Part shown: piece by piece, positions 8,554 to 17,071 of the stretch
Layout of the letters: each line of letters opens with the position of its first letter
How positions within the stretch are numbered: position 1 is the stretch's first letter
Assembly: GCF_000159355.1 (NCBI RefSeq)
Contig: NZ_GG670120.1
Location: forward strand, 877,099 to 941,098
Reading direction: 5' to 3'
DNA from: Lactobacillus johnsonii ATCC 33200
GTDB lineage: Bacteria > Bacillota > Bacilli > Lactobacillales > Lactobacillaceae
DNA length: 64,000 nt
Position numbers and translations under genes: made by a program
Notes under the pieces: model-generated
Seen by the model: only the letters and a program-made list of their open reading frames with translations
Databases searched by the model: none
What the model was told of the DNA's origin: nothing

Positions 8554-8965
8554 TTTCTTCACCCCAAATCCGATCAATTTCACTTTTAATCTCCTTAGAT
8601 GGATTAATCGCCTCATCAAGAAGCATTAAAATATCCTCTTCATCTGGTTGCCAACCCTCTAAGTGTTCACTTTCTACAACAAATCTAATTTGTTCATACA
8701 TTTCTGGATCTTCAATATAAATGCCTTGAATCATTTGATTAGTGTCATTAATTTTCAAAGAATAAACTGGATCAAGTAATTCCAGTAAATCTCCTGGTCG
8801 CATATTTAAAGATGACGATAATGCCGATAAAATTGCGCTTGACCAATTATCTGGATTCTCATTAAGTGCTTCTTCTAAATCTTTTTCCATTAAAGAATTA
8901 CTTTGTGAAATATCCTTTAAGGTTAAATGATGATTTGTAAGTAAAATTGATATTTTTGATAACAT
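8546..8965 (-). CDS. Putative Fic antitoxin, VbhA-like C-terminus fused to an HTH-like N-terminus
   Basis: A 139-residue protein encoded just before fic and overlapping it by 8 bp. Residues 95-139 read like the small antitoxin VbhA: the inhibitory motif S-x-x-x-E-G is present as SEHLEG at 99-104, followed by a Pro-Asp turn (QPDEED) and two helices ending in a charged tail. In VbhA the motif glutamate blocks ATP in the Fic site. Classical VbhA is about 60 residues. The extra residues 1-80 look like a helix-turn-helix or XRE-type unit (LTLKDISQSNSLMEKDLEEA, then SSAILSALSSSLNMRPGDLL). It could both neutralise the toxin and repress the operon; that is inference. Confidence 0.7.
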   Translation of the reverse strand: MLSKISILLTNHHLTLKDISQSNSLMEKDLEEALNENPDNWSSAILSALSSSLNMRPGDLLELLDPVYSLKINDTNQMIQGIYIEDPEMYEQIRFVVESEHLEGWQPDEEDILMLLDEAINPSKEIKSEIDRIWGEENE

Positions 8966-9045
8966 AATTGCCCTCGTTCATTTTTACCTTACTATTATTT
9001 ATATATTTTAAATCAAAATTGGATTTTCACTAAAAAATTACATAA

Positions 9046-9089
9046 AAAATAGAGAATTAGCACCTTTAGAATTACTAATTCTCTATTTT
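9046..9089 (-). terminator. glmS terminator
   Basis: A 14-bp stem AAATAGAGAATTAG / CTAATTCTCTATTT with a 14-nt loop, followed by a T-rich tract on the minus strand, about 20 bp after the glmS stop. Confidence 0.85.
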
Positions 9090-9109
9090 CATAATTAATC
9101 TAAATTTTA

Positions 9110-10921
9110 TTATTCAACTGTAACACTCTTAGCCAAGTTACGTGGTTTATCTACATCAAGGCCCTTATCTTTTGATGCATAATATGCAAGAAGTTGAGCT
9201 GGCACAACAGTTAATAGAGCAGACATATAATAGTTAATTTCTGGTAAAACTACATTGTCCCCTTCTCTAGCAAAGTCTTTACCAGCAATAGTAACAACGT
9301 TAGCACCTCTAGAAACAACTTCTTGAATATTTCCACGCGTTAAATCAGCAGTTGCAGGATCATTAATTAAGGCAATTACTGGGGTATCTTTTTCGATAAG
9401 AGAAATAGTACCATGCTTTAATTCGGCTGCTGCAAAACCTTCAGTTTGAATATATGAAACTTCTTTAAGTTTTAATGCTCCTTCTAAGGCTACTGCATAA
9501 TCAATTCCACGTCCAATGTAGAAAGCATTTCGAGACTTAATTAGGTATTTATCAGCAATCTCTTTTAAACTTTCTTTACTGTCAACAAGTTGCTGCATCC
9601 CTTCTGCTGCAATAGCTAAATCATGCTTTAAATTCCAATCTTTAGCTTCTGCTTTATTAAGTGATTCGCCCAACGCCTTAGCCAGAACTGCTTGAACAGC
9701 AATTTGGGCAGTGTATGCCTTAGTAGATGCAACTGCAATTTCAGGACCAGCTTCTAAGAGCATAGTGTAGTCTGCTTCTCTTGATAAAGTTGAGCCTTCT
9801 ACATTAGTGATTGTTAAACTTGGGATATTACGCTTATTAACTTCTTTCAAAACAACACGAGAATCAGCGGTTTCTCCTGACTGAGTTAAGAAAATAAAGA
9901 ATGGATCCTTACTCATCATTGGGAAGTGATAACCAGCTTCTGATGCCAAACCAACTTCAGTTGGGATTCCAGTATAATGCTCTAACATTGTCTTACCAAC
10001 TAAACCAGCATGGTAACTAGTCCCAGCAGCGTAAATATAAATACGATCTGCTTTTGAAATAGAATCAATAATTTTTGGATCAACCTTAACATCATCATTT
10101 TCATCAAAATAAGTTTGAGAAATTTTACGCATTACGCTTGGTTGTTCATCAATTTCTTTGAGCATGTAAAATTCGTAAGTTCCCTTTGAGGCTGCATTAG
10201 GATCAATATCTAATACGTGGGGCTTACGTTCAACCTTTTTACCATCAACAGTTTCGATTGTGTAAGAATCTTTAGTAATGTCACCAACATCACCATCTTG
10301 TAAATCAACAAACGTTTTGGTTTGATCTAAAACAGAAATTGCATCAGACGCAATAATATTGAAACCATCGCCAAGTCCTAACATCATTGGTGACTTATTT
10401 TTAGCAATAAAAACATGCTCTGGCTCAGTGTTATCAACTAAAAGGAAAGCATATGAACCTTTGACTAATTTCAAAGCTTCTTTAAACGCAGAAAAACCAT
10501 CTAAATTCTTCTCACGAGCAATCTTACTAATTAATTGGACAACCACTTCAGTATCAGTATTAGAGTAGAATTTTACTCCTTGTAAGTATTTTTCTTTTAA
10601 TTCGGCATAATTTTCAACAACCCCATTATGAACTAGGTAAAAACGCTTAGTTTCATCAAAGTGAGGGTGAGCATTATCTACTGTTGGCTTACCATGTGTA
10701 GCCCAACGAGTATGACCAATTCCTACTAATCCTTGTTCATCAGGAGTTAGTTTTTCTTTTAAGTTAGAAATTCTACCAACCGCTTTTGTTAGATATTCGT
10801 TTCCATTTAAGTCATTTAAATACATACCTGCAGAATCGTAACCACGATATTCTAAGTTAGTTAAGCCATTTAAAATAATATCTCTTGCAGGTTTTCCAAC
10901 AACACCAACAATTCCACACAT
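9110..10921 (-). CDS. glmS: Glutamine--fructose-6-phosphate aminotransferase
   Basis: A 603-residue enzyme, full length for the family. It makes glucosamine-6-phosphate from fructose-6-phosphate and glutamine, the first committed step of UDP-GlcNAc and so of peptidoglycan synthesis. The N-terminal glutaminase domain (about 1-240) starts with Met-Cys2-Gly, Cys2 being the nucleophile once Met is removed. Two SIS sugar-isomerase domains follow (about 285-420 and 455-590), and the end is KPRNLAKSVTVE. The start follows AAAGGAGAA. A TTGACC-17-TATTAT promoter and a leader hairpin precede it; I do not see a glmS ribozyme. It is monocistronic. Confidence 0.98.
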   Translation of the reverse strand: MCGIVGVVGKPARDIILNGLTNLEYRGYDSAGMYLNDLNGNEYLTKAVGRISNLKEKLTPDEQGLVGIGHTRWATHGKPTVDNAHPHFDETKRFYLVHNGVVENYAELKEKYLQGVKFYSNTDTEVVVQLISKIAREKNLDGFSAFKEALKLVKGSYAFLLVDNTEPEHVFIAKNKSPMMLGLGDGFNIIASDAISVLDQTKTFVDLQDGDVGDITKDSYTIETVDGKKVERKPHVLDIDPNAASKGTYEFYMLKEIDEQPSVMRKISQTYFDENDDVKVDPKIIDSISKADRIYIYAAGTSYHAGLVGKTMLEHYTGIPTEVGLASEAGYHFPMMSKDPFFIFLTQSGETADSRVVLKEVNKRNIPSLTITNVEGSTLSREADYTMLLEAGPEIAVASTKAYTAQIAVQAVLAKALGESLNKAEAKDWNLKHDLAIAAEGMQQLVDSKESLKEIADKYLIKSRNAFYIGRGIDYAVALEGALKLKEVSYIQTEGFAAAELKHGTISLIEKDTPVIALINDPATADLTRGNIQEVVSRGANVVTIAGKDFAREGDNVVLPEINYYMSALLTVVPAQLLAYYASKDKGLDVDKPRNLAKSVTVE

Positions 10922-10937
10922 AAGTTTTCTCCTTTGG

Positions 10938-10966
10938 TATAGTTCATTTAAGTTAAATGGACTATA
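10938..10966 (-). promoter_or_regulatory. Hairpin in the glmS 5' leader, next to the ribosome site
   Basis: An imperfect stem (TATAGTCCATTTAA / TTAAATGAACTATA on the minus strand, one internal mismatch) directly upstream of the AAAGGAG site of glmS. It could stabilise the message or tune translation. It is not followed by a T run, so it is not a terminator. Confidence 0.5.
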
Positions 10967-10989
10967 TTTATTTTGCTGTTATACTAGCA

Positions 10990-11018
10990 ATAATAACCCT
11001 ATTAAAGAAATTGGTCAA
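10990..11018 (-). promoter_or_regulatory. glmS promoter
   Basis: On the minus strand, TTGACC (11018-11013) and TATTAT (10995-10990) are 17 bp apart, with the glmS start about 70 bp further on. It lies only 37 bp from the first copy of the tRNA-end repeat. Confidence 0.75.
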
Positions 11019-11054
11019 GATGTTTTATCTAAAATTGGTCTATATCAAAAGATG

Positions 11055-11107
11055 AAAAAATTGCACAAAAAAGACGCCCCATATGGAGCGTCATATCAAT
11101 GATTTGG
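11055..11107. repeat. Direct repeat copy A: duplicated tRNA-Arg 3' end plus terminator
   Basis: 53 bp that match 13207-13260 with three substitutions and one single-base gap. It contains the last 8 nt of tRNA-Arg(UCU) (CCAAATCA on the minus strand), the GACGC...GCGTC terminator stem and the AAAAAATTGCAC tail, but the rest of the tRNA is absent. The stem here has a C-A mismatch (GACGCCCC against GGAGCGTC), as expected of an unused copy. Confidence 0.85.
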
Positions 11108-11184
11108 TGCTCATAAAAAATATATAGAAAAGCTTACATTTTTCTTTGCAATCCATTTCATCTTTATTCATCAAATGAAATACG

Positions 11185-12801
11185 CTACTCTTTCACTTCA
11201 TTTAAATTAATCACTTTATTAGCCAATTGTTTTATTTCTTCTCTTAGATGATGAGTTACCATTATAACCGTTTTATTCTTCTTTGATAAAATTGCCTTTT
11301 CAAGTTTAACGCTAGCAGACTTATCTAATGCAGAAGTTGCTTCATCTAATAAATAAATAGGTGTATCTCGTAGAATTTCTCTAGCAAATGAAATACGCTG
11401 CTTCTGTCCACCTGATAATTGCTCTCCCTGATCATTCAATACAGTATCCACGCCATTGGGAAGTTTAGCGATCATATCTTCAAGGCCACATTCATGAATA
11501 ACGTTATTTATTTCAGCATCAGGTATATTTTTGCCTAGAGTCAAGTTCCACTTTAAAGAAGCTGAAAAGATATAAGGATCTTGTTGTAAATATGATATTT
11601 TTTCATGTAAGTCATTGTCTGAAATTGCTGAATAACTTATATCATTCATTTTTATATCACCACTATTATTTCTTAGTAGTCCCGCAATTAAATTAAGAAT
11701 GGTGGACTTACCGGCAGCTGAATCACCTACCAATATATATTTATTATTAAGCTGGAAATCTAAATTTAAATTTTGGAATAGAGGCTTATCGTTTTTAGAA
11801 TATTTGTATGAAATGTTGTTAAATTTTATATTACCTAATTCTAAGTTTTTAACTATTTGATTGTTAGGGTTCAAATCAAACCCTGATTTGAATTTCTTCA
11901 TAATAGGTTTAACTGATTTGAACTCTTGCCAATTAAAACTAATACCACTTAATTCCGCAAAGATGGTACTTGCGAAAAATTGCGCGCCACTGATAGTTCC
12001 TACTGGAGTTAAATTATGCAATATTAGCCAACCCGTTTGTCCCAAAATAATTACCTGACTAATAAATGCCAACCCATTTGTGATAGCCTGTGTAACTCCA
12101 GCTGCTTTAGCATATTGTACGGTATGCTTTTTAACATCATCTGAAGACTTATTAATTTTCGTTACGATAGTCTGAGGTAAATTAGCAAGAAAAAGAGTAT
12201 TAAATCTATTTAGTATATCGTTTATTGTATTGACTAAGCGTTCATTAGCATGGGTATATTCCAAGGATTTTTTAGCCAATATTTTTGAGAACAGATTTGG
12301 AACGATACCCATAATAATTGTCAAAACCACCACAGTAATTACTAGACTGAAATTGAAGTAGGCTAATGTTAACATTCCAAAGATTATTTCAAATACTTGC
12401 CTGACAATCATTAGAAAATCAGTGATACCAAAATTATTAATTGTAGTTATATCATTGGTTAGCCATGAACTATAGGTAGATACAGTTTGCTTATGAAAAA
12501 TAGCGTAATTAGATCTTGATAATTCAGTAGCGATATCTTTTCTAATTAACTTATCTACATTTTGTGAGAATCTAGCTTGTTCAATATTAACCAAACAATT
12601 TACTATTGCGTAAACAATGTAGGCTAATCCCATTACTGCAACCCACATAAAGAATTCATTTGCTCTAAATTTTGCAACAGCACTCAAGGCATTTGCACTA
12701 GAGATACCGGCTAAAGTTAGAAAACCTGCATTAACAACTATTAGAAATACCACAAACAGGAATTCTCATTTTAATTTTCTAAAATATTTTAATAATTCCA
12801 T
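11185..12801 (-). pseudogene. ABC exporter (fused membrane and ATPase domains) with a nonsense codon at position 12
   Basis: The only well-placed start is ATG 12801, behind AAGGAG. That frame runs MELLKYFRKLK, then TGA at 12768-12766, then continues unbroken for 526 codons to 11185. The TGA probably replaces TGG. The body has an exporter-type membrane domain with about six helices (about residues 1-280) and a full nucleotide-binding domain: Walker A GDSAAGKST, signature LSGGQKQR, Walker B IYLLDEATSALD. A GTG inside the first helix, at 12753, could only allow poor restart. The gene lies alone in a segment between two tRNA-end repeats and was probably carried in. The substrate (peptide, lipid or drug) is unknown. 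Confidence 0.8.
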
Positions 12802-13206
12802 ATATACTCCTTAGTTTATTAAATTTTAACTTAAATAATAAACATATAATTAAAATAAATCAATATTTTTTAATGAAAGTAAAATAAAAATTGCACCATA
12901 AAATCTGCTTAAAATTAATTTATTGATGAGTAATTGAGAATATTAAAAGTTCAATTATTAGAAAAATTATGTCATAAACGAAAGCCCGATAGCACAAATT
13001 GCACTAAATGGTCAAAAAGAGTATTAGTTTTTGTAGAAAACTGGTAATACTTTTTAGAATTCCTTGTATCTCTTTGCTGTAATTTAAATGTAGTATATTT
13101 AAAGCTTGTTGCAAAATCACTGATATAGTTCTTTTAAAAATAATTCCATTAACTTAAAGAAAGCAACAAATTAATTAGCCTGGGGGGGTCATTTGGGGGG
13201 GCAAAT
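12802..13206. other. Non-coding end of the tRNA-Arg segment with repeats and G runs
   Basis: About 400 AT-rich bp without a supportable gene. It holds two copies of AAATTGCAC (12888-12896 and 12996-13004; two more lie in the flanking direct repeats), a long hairpin at about 13018-13060 built on AGTATTA / TAATACT with an inner GTTTT / AAAAC stem, and two runs of seven G (13182-13188 and 13195-13201) separated by TCATTT. G runs of this length occur nowhere else in the window. They could be protein-binding arm sites of a lost integrase. Confidence 0.55.
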
Positions 13207-13260
13207 AAAAAATTGCACAAAAAAAGACGCTCCATACGGAGCGTCATATCAGTGATTTGG
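13207..13260. repeat. Direct repeat copy B, overlapping the intact tRNA-Arg
   Basis: The intact partner of 11055-11107: tail AAAAAATTGCAC, terminator stem, spacer and the 3' acceptor strand of tRNA-Arg(UCU). The pair brackets 2.1 kb with the broken ABC exporter, as attL/attR would in an element inserted at a tRNA 3' end. Confidence 0.85.
13219..13245 (-). terminator. tRNA-Arg(UCU) terminator
   Basis: A perfect stem GACGCTCC / GGAGCGTC with an ATAC-type loop and seven T on the minus strand, 8 bp after the tRNA 3' end. Confidence 0.9.
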
Positions 13261-13326
13261 GTGAGATTCGAACTCACGACCCACGGTTTAGAAGACCGTT
13301 GCTCTATCCAGCTGAGCTACCAAACC
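13253..13326 (-). tRNA. tRNA-Arg (anticodon UCU)
   Basis: A 74-nt cloverleaf. The acceptor stem is GGTTTGG / CCAAATC with discriminator A, the D arm is GCTC/GAGC, the anticodon loop CTTCTAA has anticodon TCT, and the T arm is GTGAG-TTCGAAT-CTCAC. The CCA end is not encoded. It reads rare AGA codons. Confidence 0.97.
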
Positions 13327-13445
13327 AATTCCTTAACAGAACATATTCTAGTATAGGGAAAAGGGACTTATATGTCAATTACTTTTTTGAATTTTTTTGA
13401 TTTTAATTTAAATTTTTTATCTACCCCACCTTTAGGGATATAAAA

Positions 13446-13483
13446 ATAAGGAATAGCAGCTGATATTTACCATTCCTATTCCT
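13446..13483 (-). terminator. Terminator of the HAD phosphatase gene
   Basis: On the minus strand GGAATAG and CTATTCC flank an 18-nt loop and are followed by TATTTTTAT, right after the stop at 13484. It is a moderately convincing hairpin. Confidence 0.55.
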
Positions 13484-14254
13484 CTAAATTAACTTATAAT
13501 ACTTGCATGCATTAAAGATGCCGTCTGCGTCAATATCAGTAGTTACATAGTCTGCAATGCGCTTTACTTGCTCTTCGCCATTCCCCATTGCAACTCCAAT
13601 TTTAACAGCTTTTAACATTTCTAGATCATTTTCGCCATCACCAAAAGCCATTGCATCTGCTAAAGTTTGACCTTGTAGTTCTAGATACTTTTCAATACCA
13701 GCTAATTTACCACCGTCTTTTGAGATGATATCTACTGCATATTCATTCCACCAACTTAATTTACAATTAGGCAAATCATTCACTAAATGCTTTAATTTTT
13801 CTCGATCTCCATATGCAATAAATTGATAGACTTTTTCTCCGTGATATTCACCAATAGGTGCAACTTTACTTGAAACAGCTTTTTGAGCAGCTACCACCTC
13901 ATCAGTTACAAAATTAATATATGGGCCCTTTTTACCAATCGTAGTAATTGGAACAGTTTTTTCTTTAATTAATTGGACCATTTTTTCAGTATCCTTCTCA
14001 TCAATTGGATTACCAAAAATTTCTTTTCCATCTCCATCCAAACAAAGTTGACCATTCATTGTCAAATAACCATCAAATTTCAAATCCTTGACTGGTAATT
14101 TTTTTAATTGACTCATATCACGGCCTGTAGCTAGCACTAATTTATAGCCATTTTCATGTAAAAGCTTAAGTGCCTTCCTAGTACTTTCTGGAACGCTATC
14201 AGTTTTATGAGAAACTAACGTTCCGTCCACATCAAAAAATATTGTTTTTACCAA
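13484..14254 (-). CDS. Cof-type HAD-IIB hydrolase (sugar-phosphate phosphatase type)
   Basis: A 256-residue cytosolic phosphatase of the HAD superfamily. Motif I is FFDVDGTL at residues 6-13 (nucleophile Asp8, acid/base Asp10), the motif II threonine lies in VLATGR, the motif III lysine in the GGKLAGIEK region, and motif IV is GDGENDLEML near residue 205. The C2-type cap between motifs II and III marks the Cof subfamily, which acts on sugar phosphates, FMN or pyridoxal phosphate. It is monocistronic with its own terminator. The natural substrate cannot be read from sequence. Confidence 0.9.
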   Translation of the reverse strand: MVKTIFFDVDGTLVSHKTDSVPESTRKALKLLHENGYKLVLATGRDMSQLKKLPVKDLKFDGYLTMNGQLCLDGDGKEIFGNPIDEKDTEKMVQLIKEKTVPITTIGKKGPYINFVTDEVVAAQKAVSSKVAPIGEYHGEKVYQFIAYGDREKLKHLVNDLPNCKLSWWNEYAVDIISKDGGKLAGIEKYLELQGQTLADAMAFGDGENDLEMLKAVKIGVAMGNGEEQVKRIADYVTTDIDADGIFNACKYYKLI

Positions 14255-14287
14255 ATCCTCTCACCTCTATCTTTTCAATTATATCAA

Positions 14288-14320
14288 AAATGCGCTTTCA
14301 AAACCGAAAGCGCATCTTTT
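14288..14320 (-). terminator. pepN terminator
   Basis: A 10-bp stem ATGCGCTTTC / GAAAGCGCAT with a 6-nt loop followed by a T tract, about 20 bp beyond the pepN stop. The flanks are T-rich on both strands. Confidence 0.85.
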
Positions 14321-14340
14321 AATTATTTATTTTTCAAATT

Positions 14341-16875
14341 TTAGTCAACAGCTTTAGCAATTGCAGCGTTAACAGCAGACTGTTCTTTCTTAACTAAGTT
14401 AACCTTAGTTTCAATTACCTTAGTATCCATCTTGATTTCACGAGTTAAGCCTGGAGTATTGATCTTTGGTTCAAAGAAGTCTTTGAATTGATTCAATCTT
14501 TCTTCAGTATGGAAAATATTTGCAGTTACAGTAATAAAGGTTGCAAATTCCATATCTCCACCTACAGTTGCTTCAAGCCATGGCCATTCTAATCTAATCC
14601 AGTTCCAAGCTTGTTCTTGGCCAAATGGATTAGCTAAAACATTACGGTACCATGCACGTAAGTCTTGTGGCTTAATAATTTCAGAATTTTCAAAGTCATC
14701 AACAATTGCATCAATGATTTCAGGCATTTTAATTGAAGTAATACCAGCACACAAGTCTTGCTTCAAACTTGCATCAGAAGTTTCTTGATACTTCTTAAGA
14801 AGTTTATCAAATAAAGTCATGTTACCAAAGTTCTTAACTTCGTTAACCAAAACAGCACTTCTAATATCAGCGGAAATACCCTCTAAGTTATCCGAATTTT
14901 CTGAATAAATAGTATGTAGACCGTTAATTGTCTCATCATTACCAGCATATAAGGAAGCTGCAACAACATATGGTCTAGTTAAATTATCATCATTAGATTC
15001 ACCAGCTTTTGGAAGTAATCCTAGACGCTTAACTTGTTTTTCAGAAAGTAAATTATAAAGCTTCTTTAGATCCTTTTCTTCCTTAGAATCTGGAGTTACA
15101 AAATTACGTAAAGTAGTCATAATTCTGTATAAAGCATTGTTTACAATTGGTGAAGTAGAATCTGCAAATTTAGGAAGAAGTGGAACAATATCTGCATAAG
15201 ACATATGACCGCCTTCTGCTAATAATCTGAAGTCTTGTAGTAACTGTAATTTATCAACCGCATCTAATTCATCAATATGGTTCAAAATATCATCAAGTAA
15301 GGTCTTATCATATTTAACAATGAAGTCTGAATTGTTGCCTACATTTAAACGGAATGGAACACCGTTGTCAGCAATTAAATCAGTATAGTCACCAACAACT
15401 AATTTTCCATCCTTCATAATCTTTGGAACAGCAGCATAGTTTGAATTTAGTGGGATTTGCCACTTACGTCCCACTTCCTTACCTTCACCGATAAAGAATT
15501 GTTTTTGAGTTAAAACTAACTTACCATCTTCAACTTTTGCATTTACTACTGGGTAACCTGGTTGTTCAAGCCAAGAATGCATAATCGTACCAATATCTAA
15601 GCCGCTTGCTTCTCCAAGCGCCTTCCATAAATCATCCCCAGTTGCATTACCATATTTATGAGCAGCAAAGTAGTTCTTCAAACCTTTACGAAGAGCTTCA
15701 TCTCCTAGTAAGGCACGAACCATTACTAACATTCTTGATCCCTTTGCATAAACAATGGCTGAGTCAAATAAGGCATCAATTTCAGCTGGATCATTAACCA
15801 TAACATGAACAGATTGAACACCGTCTGTTGCATCCCTTTGGAGAGCTGCTGGAACTTCTGAAGTTTGGAACATTTCCCAAATCTTCCAATTTGGTTCTAA
15901 GGCATCAATAGCCACATATTCCATCATATTAGCAAAACTTTCGTTAAGCCATAGATTATCCCACCACTTCATAGTTACTAAGTCTCCAAACCATTGGTGA
16001 GCTAATTCATGAGCAATAACTGTAGCAACTAATTGCTTCATTTCTAATGAAGTATTGTCAGGATCAAGTAATAAGTATGCTTCACGATAAGTTACACAAC
16101 CCCAGTTTTCCATCGCACCAGCTGAAAAGTCAGGAAGTGCTACTTGATATGAATGTTCTAATGGATATGGAGTTTCATAGAAATCTTCAAAGAATTCAAT
16201 TGAACGCTTAGCAATGTCTAAGGCAAAATCTAATTCTTTTGCTTGGTGAGCTCTTGTAGCAAAAACACCAATTTCAACGCCAGATTTTGTCTTAGTCAAT
16301 TTTCTTTGCATATCACCGAAGACAAAAGCAACCAAATAACTAGACATACGTAGAGTTGGTTTAAAGTAGTGAACACCATCTTTAAACTTCTCTTCTGGTT
16401 GGTTAGAAATAATACTTTCACCAGGTTTTTCATCAAACTTAATTGCAAGTGCAAAAGTAGCTTTTGCTTCTGGTTCATCAACACATGGGAAGGCTTGACG
16501 AGCAAAGGTGGTTTCAAATTGTGTACCAATTAATTGCTTCTTTTCACCATCAACTTCGTAGTAAGAAGGATAAATTCCCATCATTGTATCAGTCAACTTA
16601 CCTTCGAAGTCAACTTCAATTTTCATCTTACCTACTTTTCCAGCTTCAATATTAATTACTTCATCTTTATCGTTGTAATTAAAGTCAGCCTTCTTTTGAT
16701 CTACTCTAACAGAGGTAATCTTTAAGTACTTTTGATTTAGTTTTACTAATTCTTCCTGTGCTTCACCGATTACAACAGTCTTGCCATGAAATCTCTTCTT
16801 TTCACGACTAATATCTAAATAGATATCGTAATGTTCTGGATGAAAAGTTTCATAAAAGCGTTTTACTTCTGTCAT
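14341..16875 (-). CDS. pepN: Aminopeptidase N (M1 zinc metallopeptidase)
   Basis: An 844-residue cytosolic enzyme, the expected length for lactobacillary PepN, removing N-terminal residues from peptides with broad specificity. The exopeptidase motif GAMENWG is near residue 255. The zinc site HELAHQWFGD follows near residue 289, and the third ligand is Glu in NESFANMMEY about 20 residues on. The C-terminal part is the helical ERAP1-like domain. The start at 16875 is preceded by GGAGGTC. It diverges from pepX, and together with the PepC-type gene they form part of the casein-peptide degrading set. Confidence 0.97.
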   Translation of the reverse strand: MTEVKRFYETFHPEHYDIYLDISREKKRFHGKTVVIGEAQEELVKLNQKYLKITSVRVDQKKADFNYNDKDEVINIEAGKVGKMKIEVDFEGKLTDTMMGIYPSYYEVDGEKKQLIGTQFETTFARQAFPCVDEPEAKATFALAIKFDEKPGESIISNQPEEKFKDGVHYFKPTLRMSSYLVAFVFGDMQRKLTKTKSGVEIGVFATRAHQAKELDFALDIAKRSIEFFEDFYETPYPLEHSYQVALPDFSAGAMENWGCVTYREAYLLLDPDNTSLEMKQLVATVIAHELAHQWFGDLVTMKWWDNLWLNESFANMMEYVAIDALEPNWKIWEMFQTSEVPAALQRDATDGVQSVHVMVNDPAEIDALFDSAIVYAKGSRMLVMVRALLGDEALRKGLKNYFAAHKYGNATGDDLWKALGEASGLDIGTIMHSWLEQPGYPVVNAKVEDGKLVLTQKQFFIGEGKEVGRKWQIPLNSNYAAVPKIMKDGKLVVGDYTDLIADNGVPFRLNVGNNSDFIVKYDKTLLDDILNHIDELDAVDKLQLLQDFRLLAEGGHMSYADIVPLLPKFADSTSPIVNNALYRIMTTLRNFVTPDSKEEKDLKKLYNLLSEKQVKRLGLLPKAGESNDDNLTRPYVVAASLYAGNDETINGLHTIYSENSDNLEGISADIRSAVLVNEVKNFGNMTLFDKLLKKYQETSDASLKQDLCAGITSIKMPEIIDAIVDDFENSEIIKPQDLRAWYRNVLANPFGQEQAWNWIRLEWPWLEATVGGDMEFATFITVTANIFHTEERLNQFKDFFEPKINTPGLTREIKMDTKVIETKVNLVKKEQSAVNAAIAKAVD

Positions 16876-17071
16876 ATTTTGACCTCCAATATTTAACTTC
16901 TCAACTATTTATTATAAGAAATTAAAATCTTACTTACCAGTTTTTGGATTAAATTAAAAATAATTTAGGCTATCCTACATAATTTAAAATATTGTTTCAT
17001 TCTTCTTTTATTCAATTAAAACTAGTAAAATAAAAATTAAGAGAAAAGACAAAAAAGGAGTGTTTTTTATA

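Noticed and set aside
10922-11054. glmS ribozyme in the leader
   Set aside because: The leader is too short, and no cleavage-core sequence or double pseudoknot pattern is visible; only one hairpin is.
13018-13060. Hairpin in the tRNA-Arg segment as a terminator
   Set aside because: It has T-rich flanks, but no gene ends near it on either strand; I mention it only as structure in the stretch.
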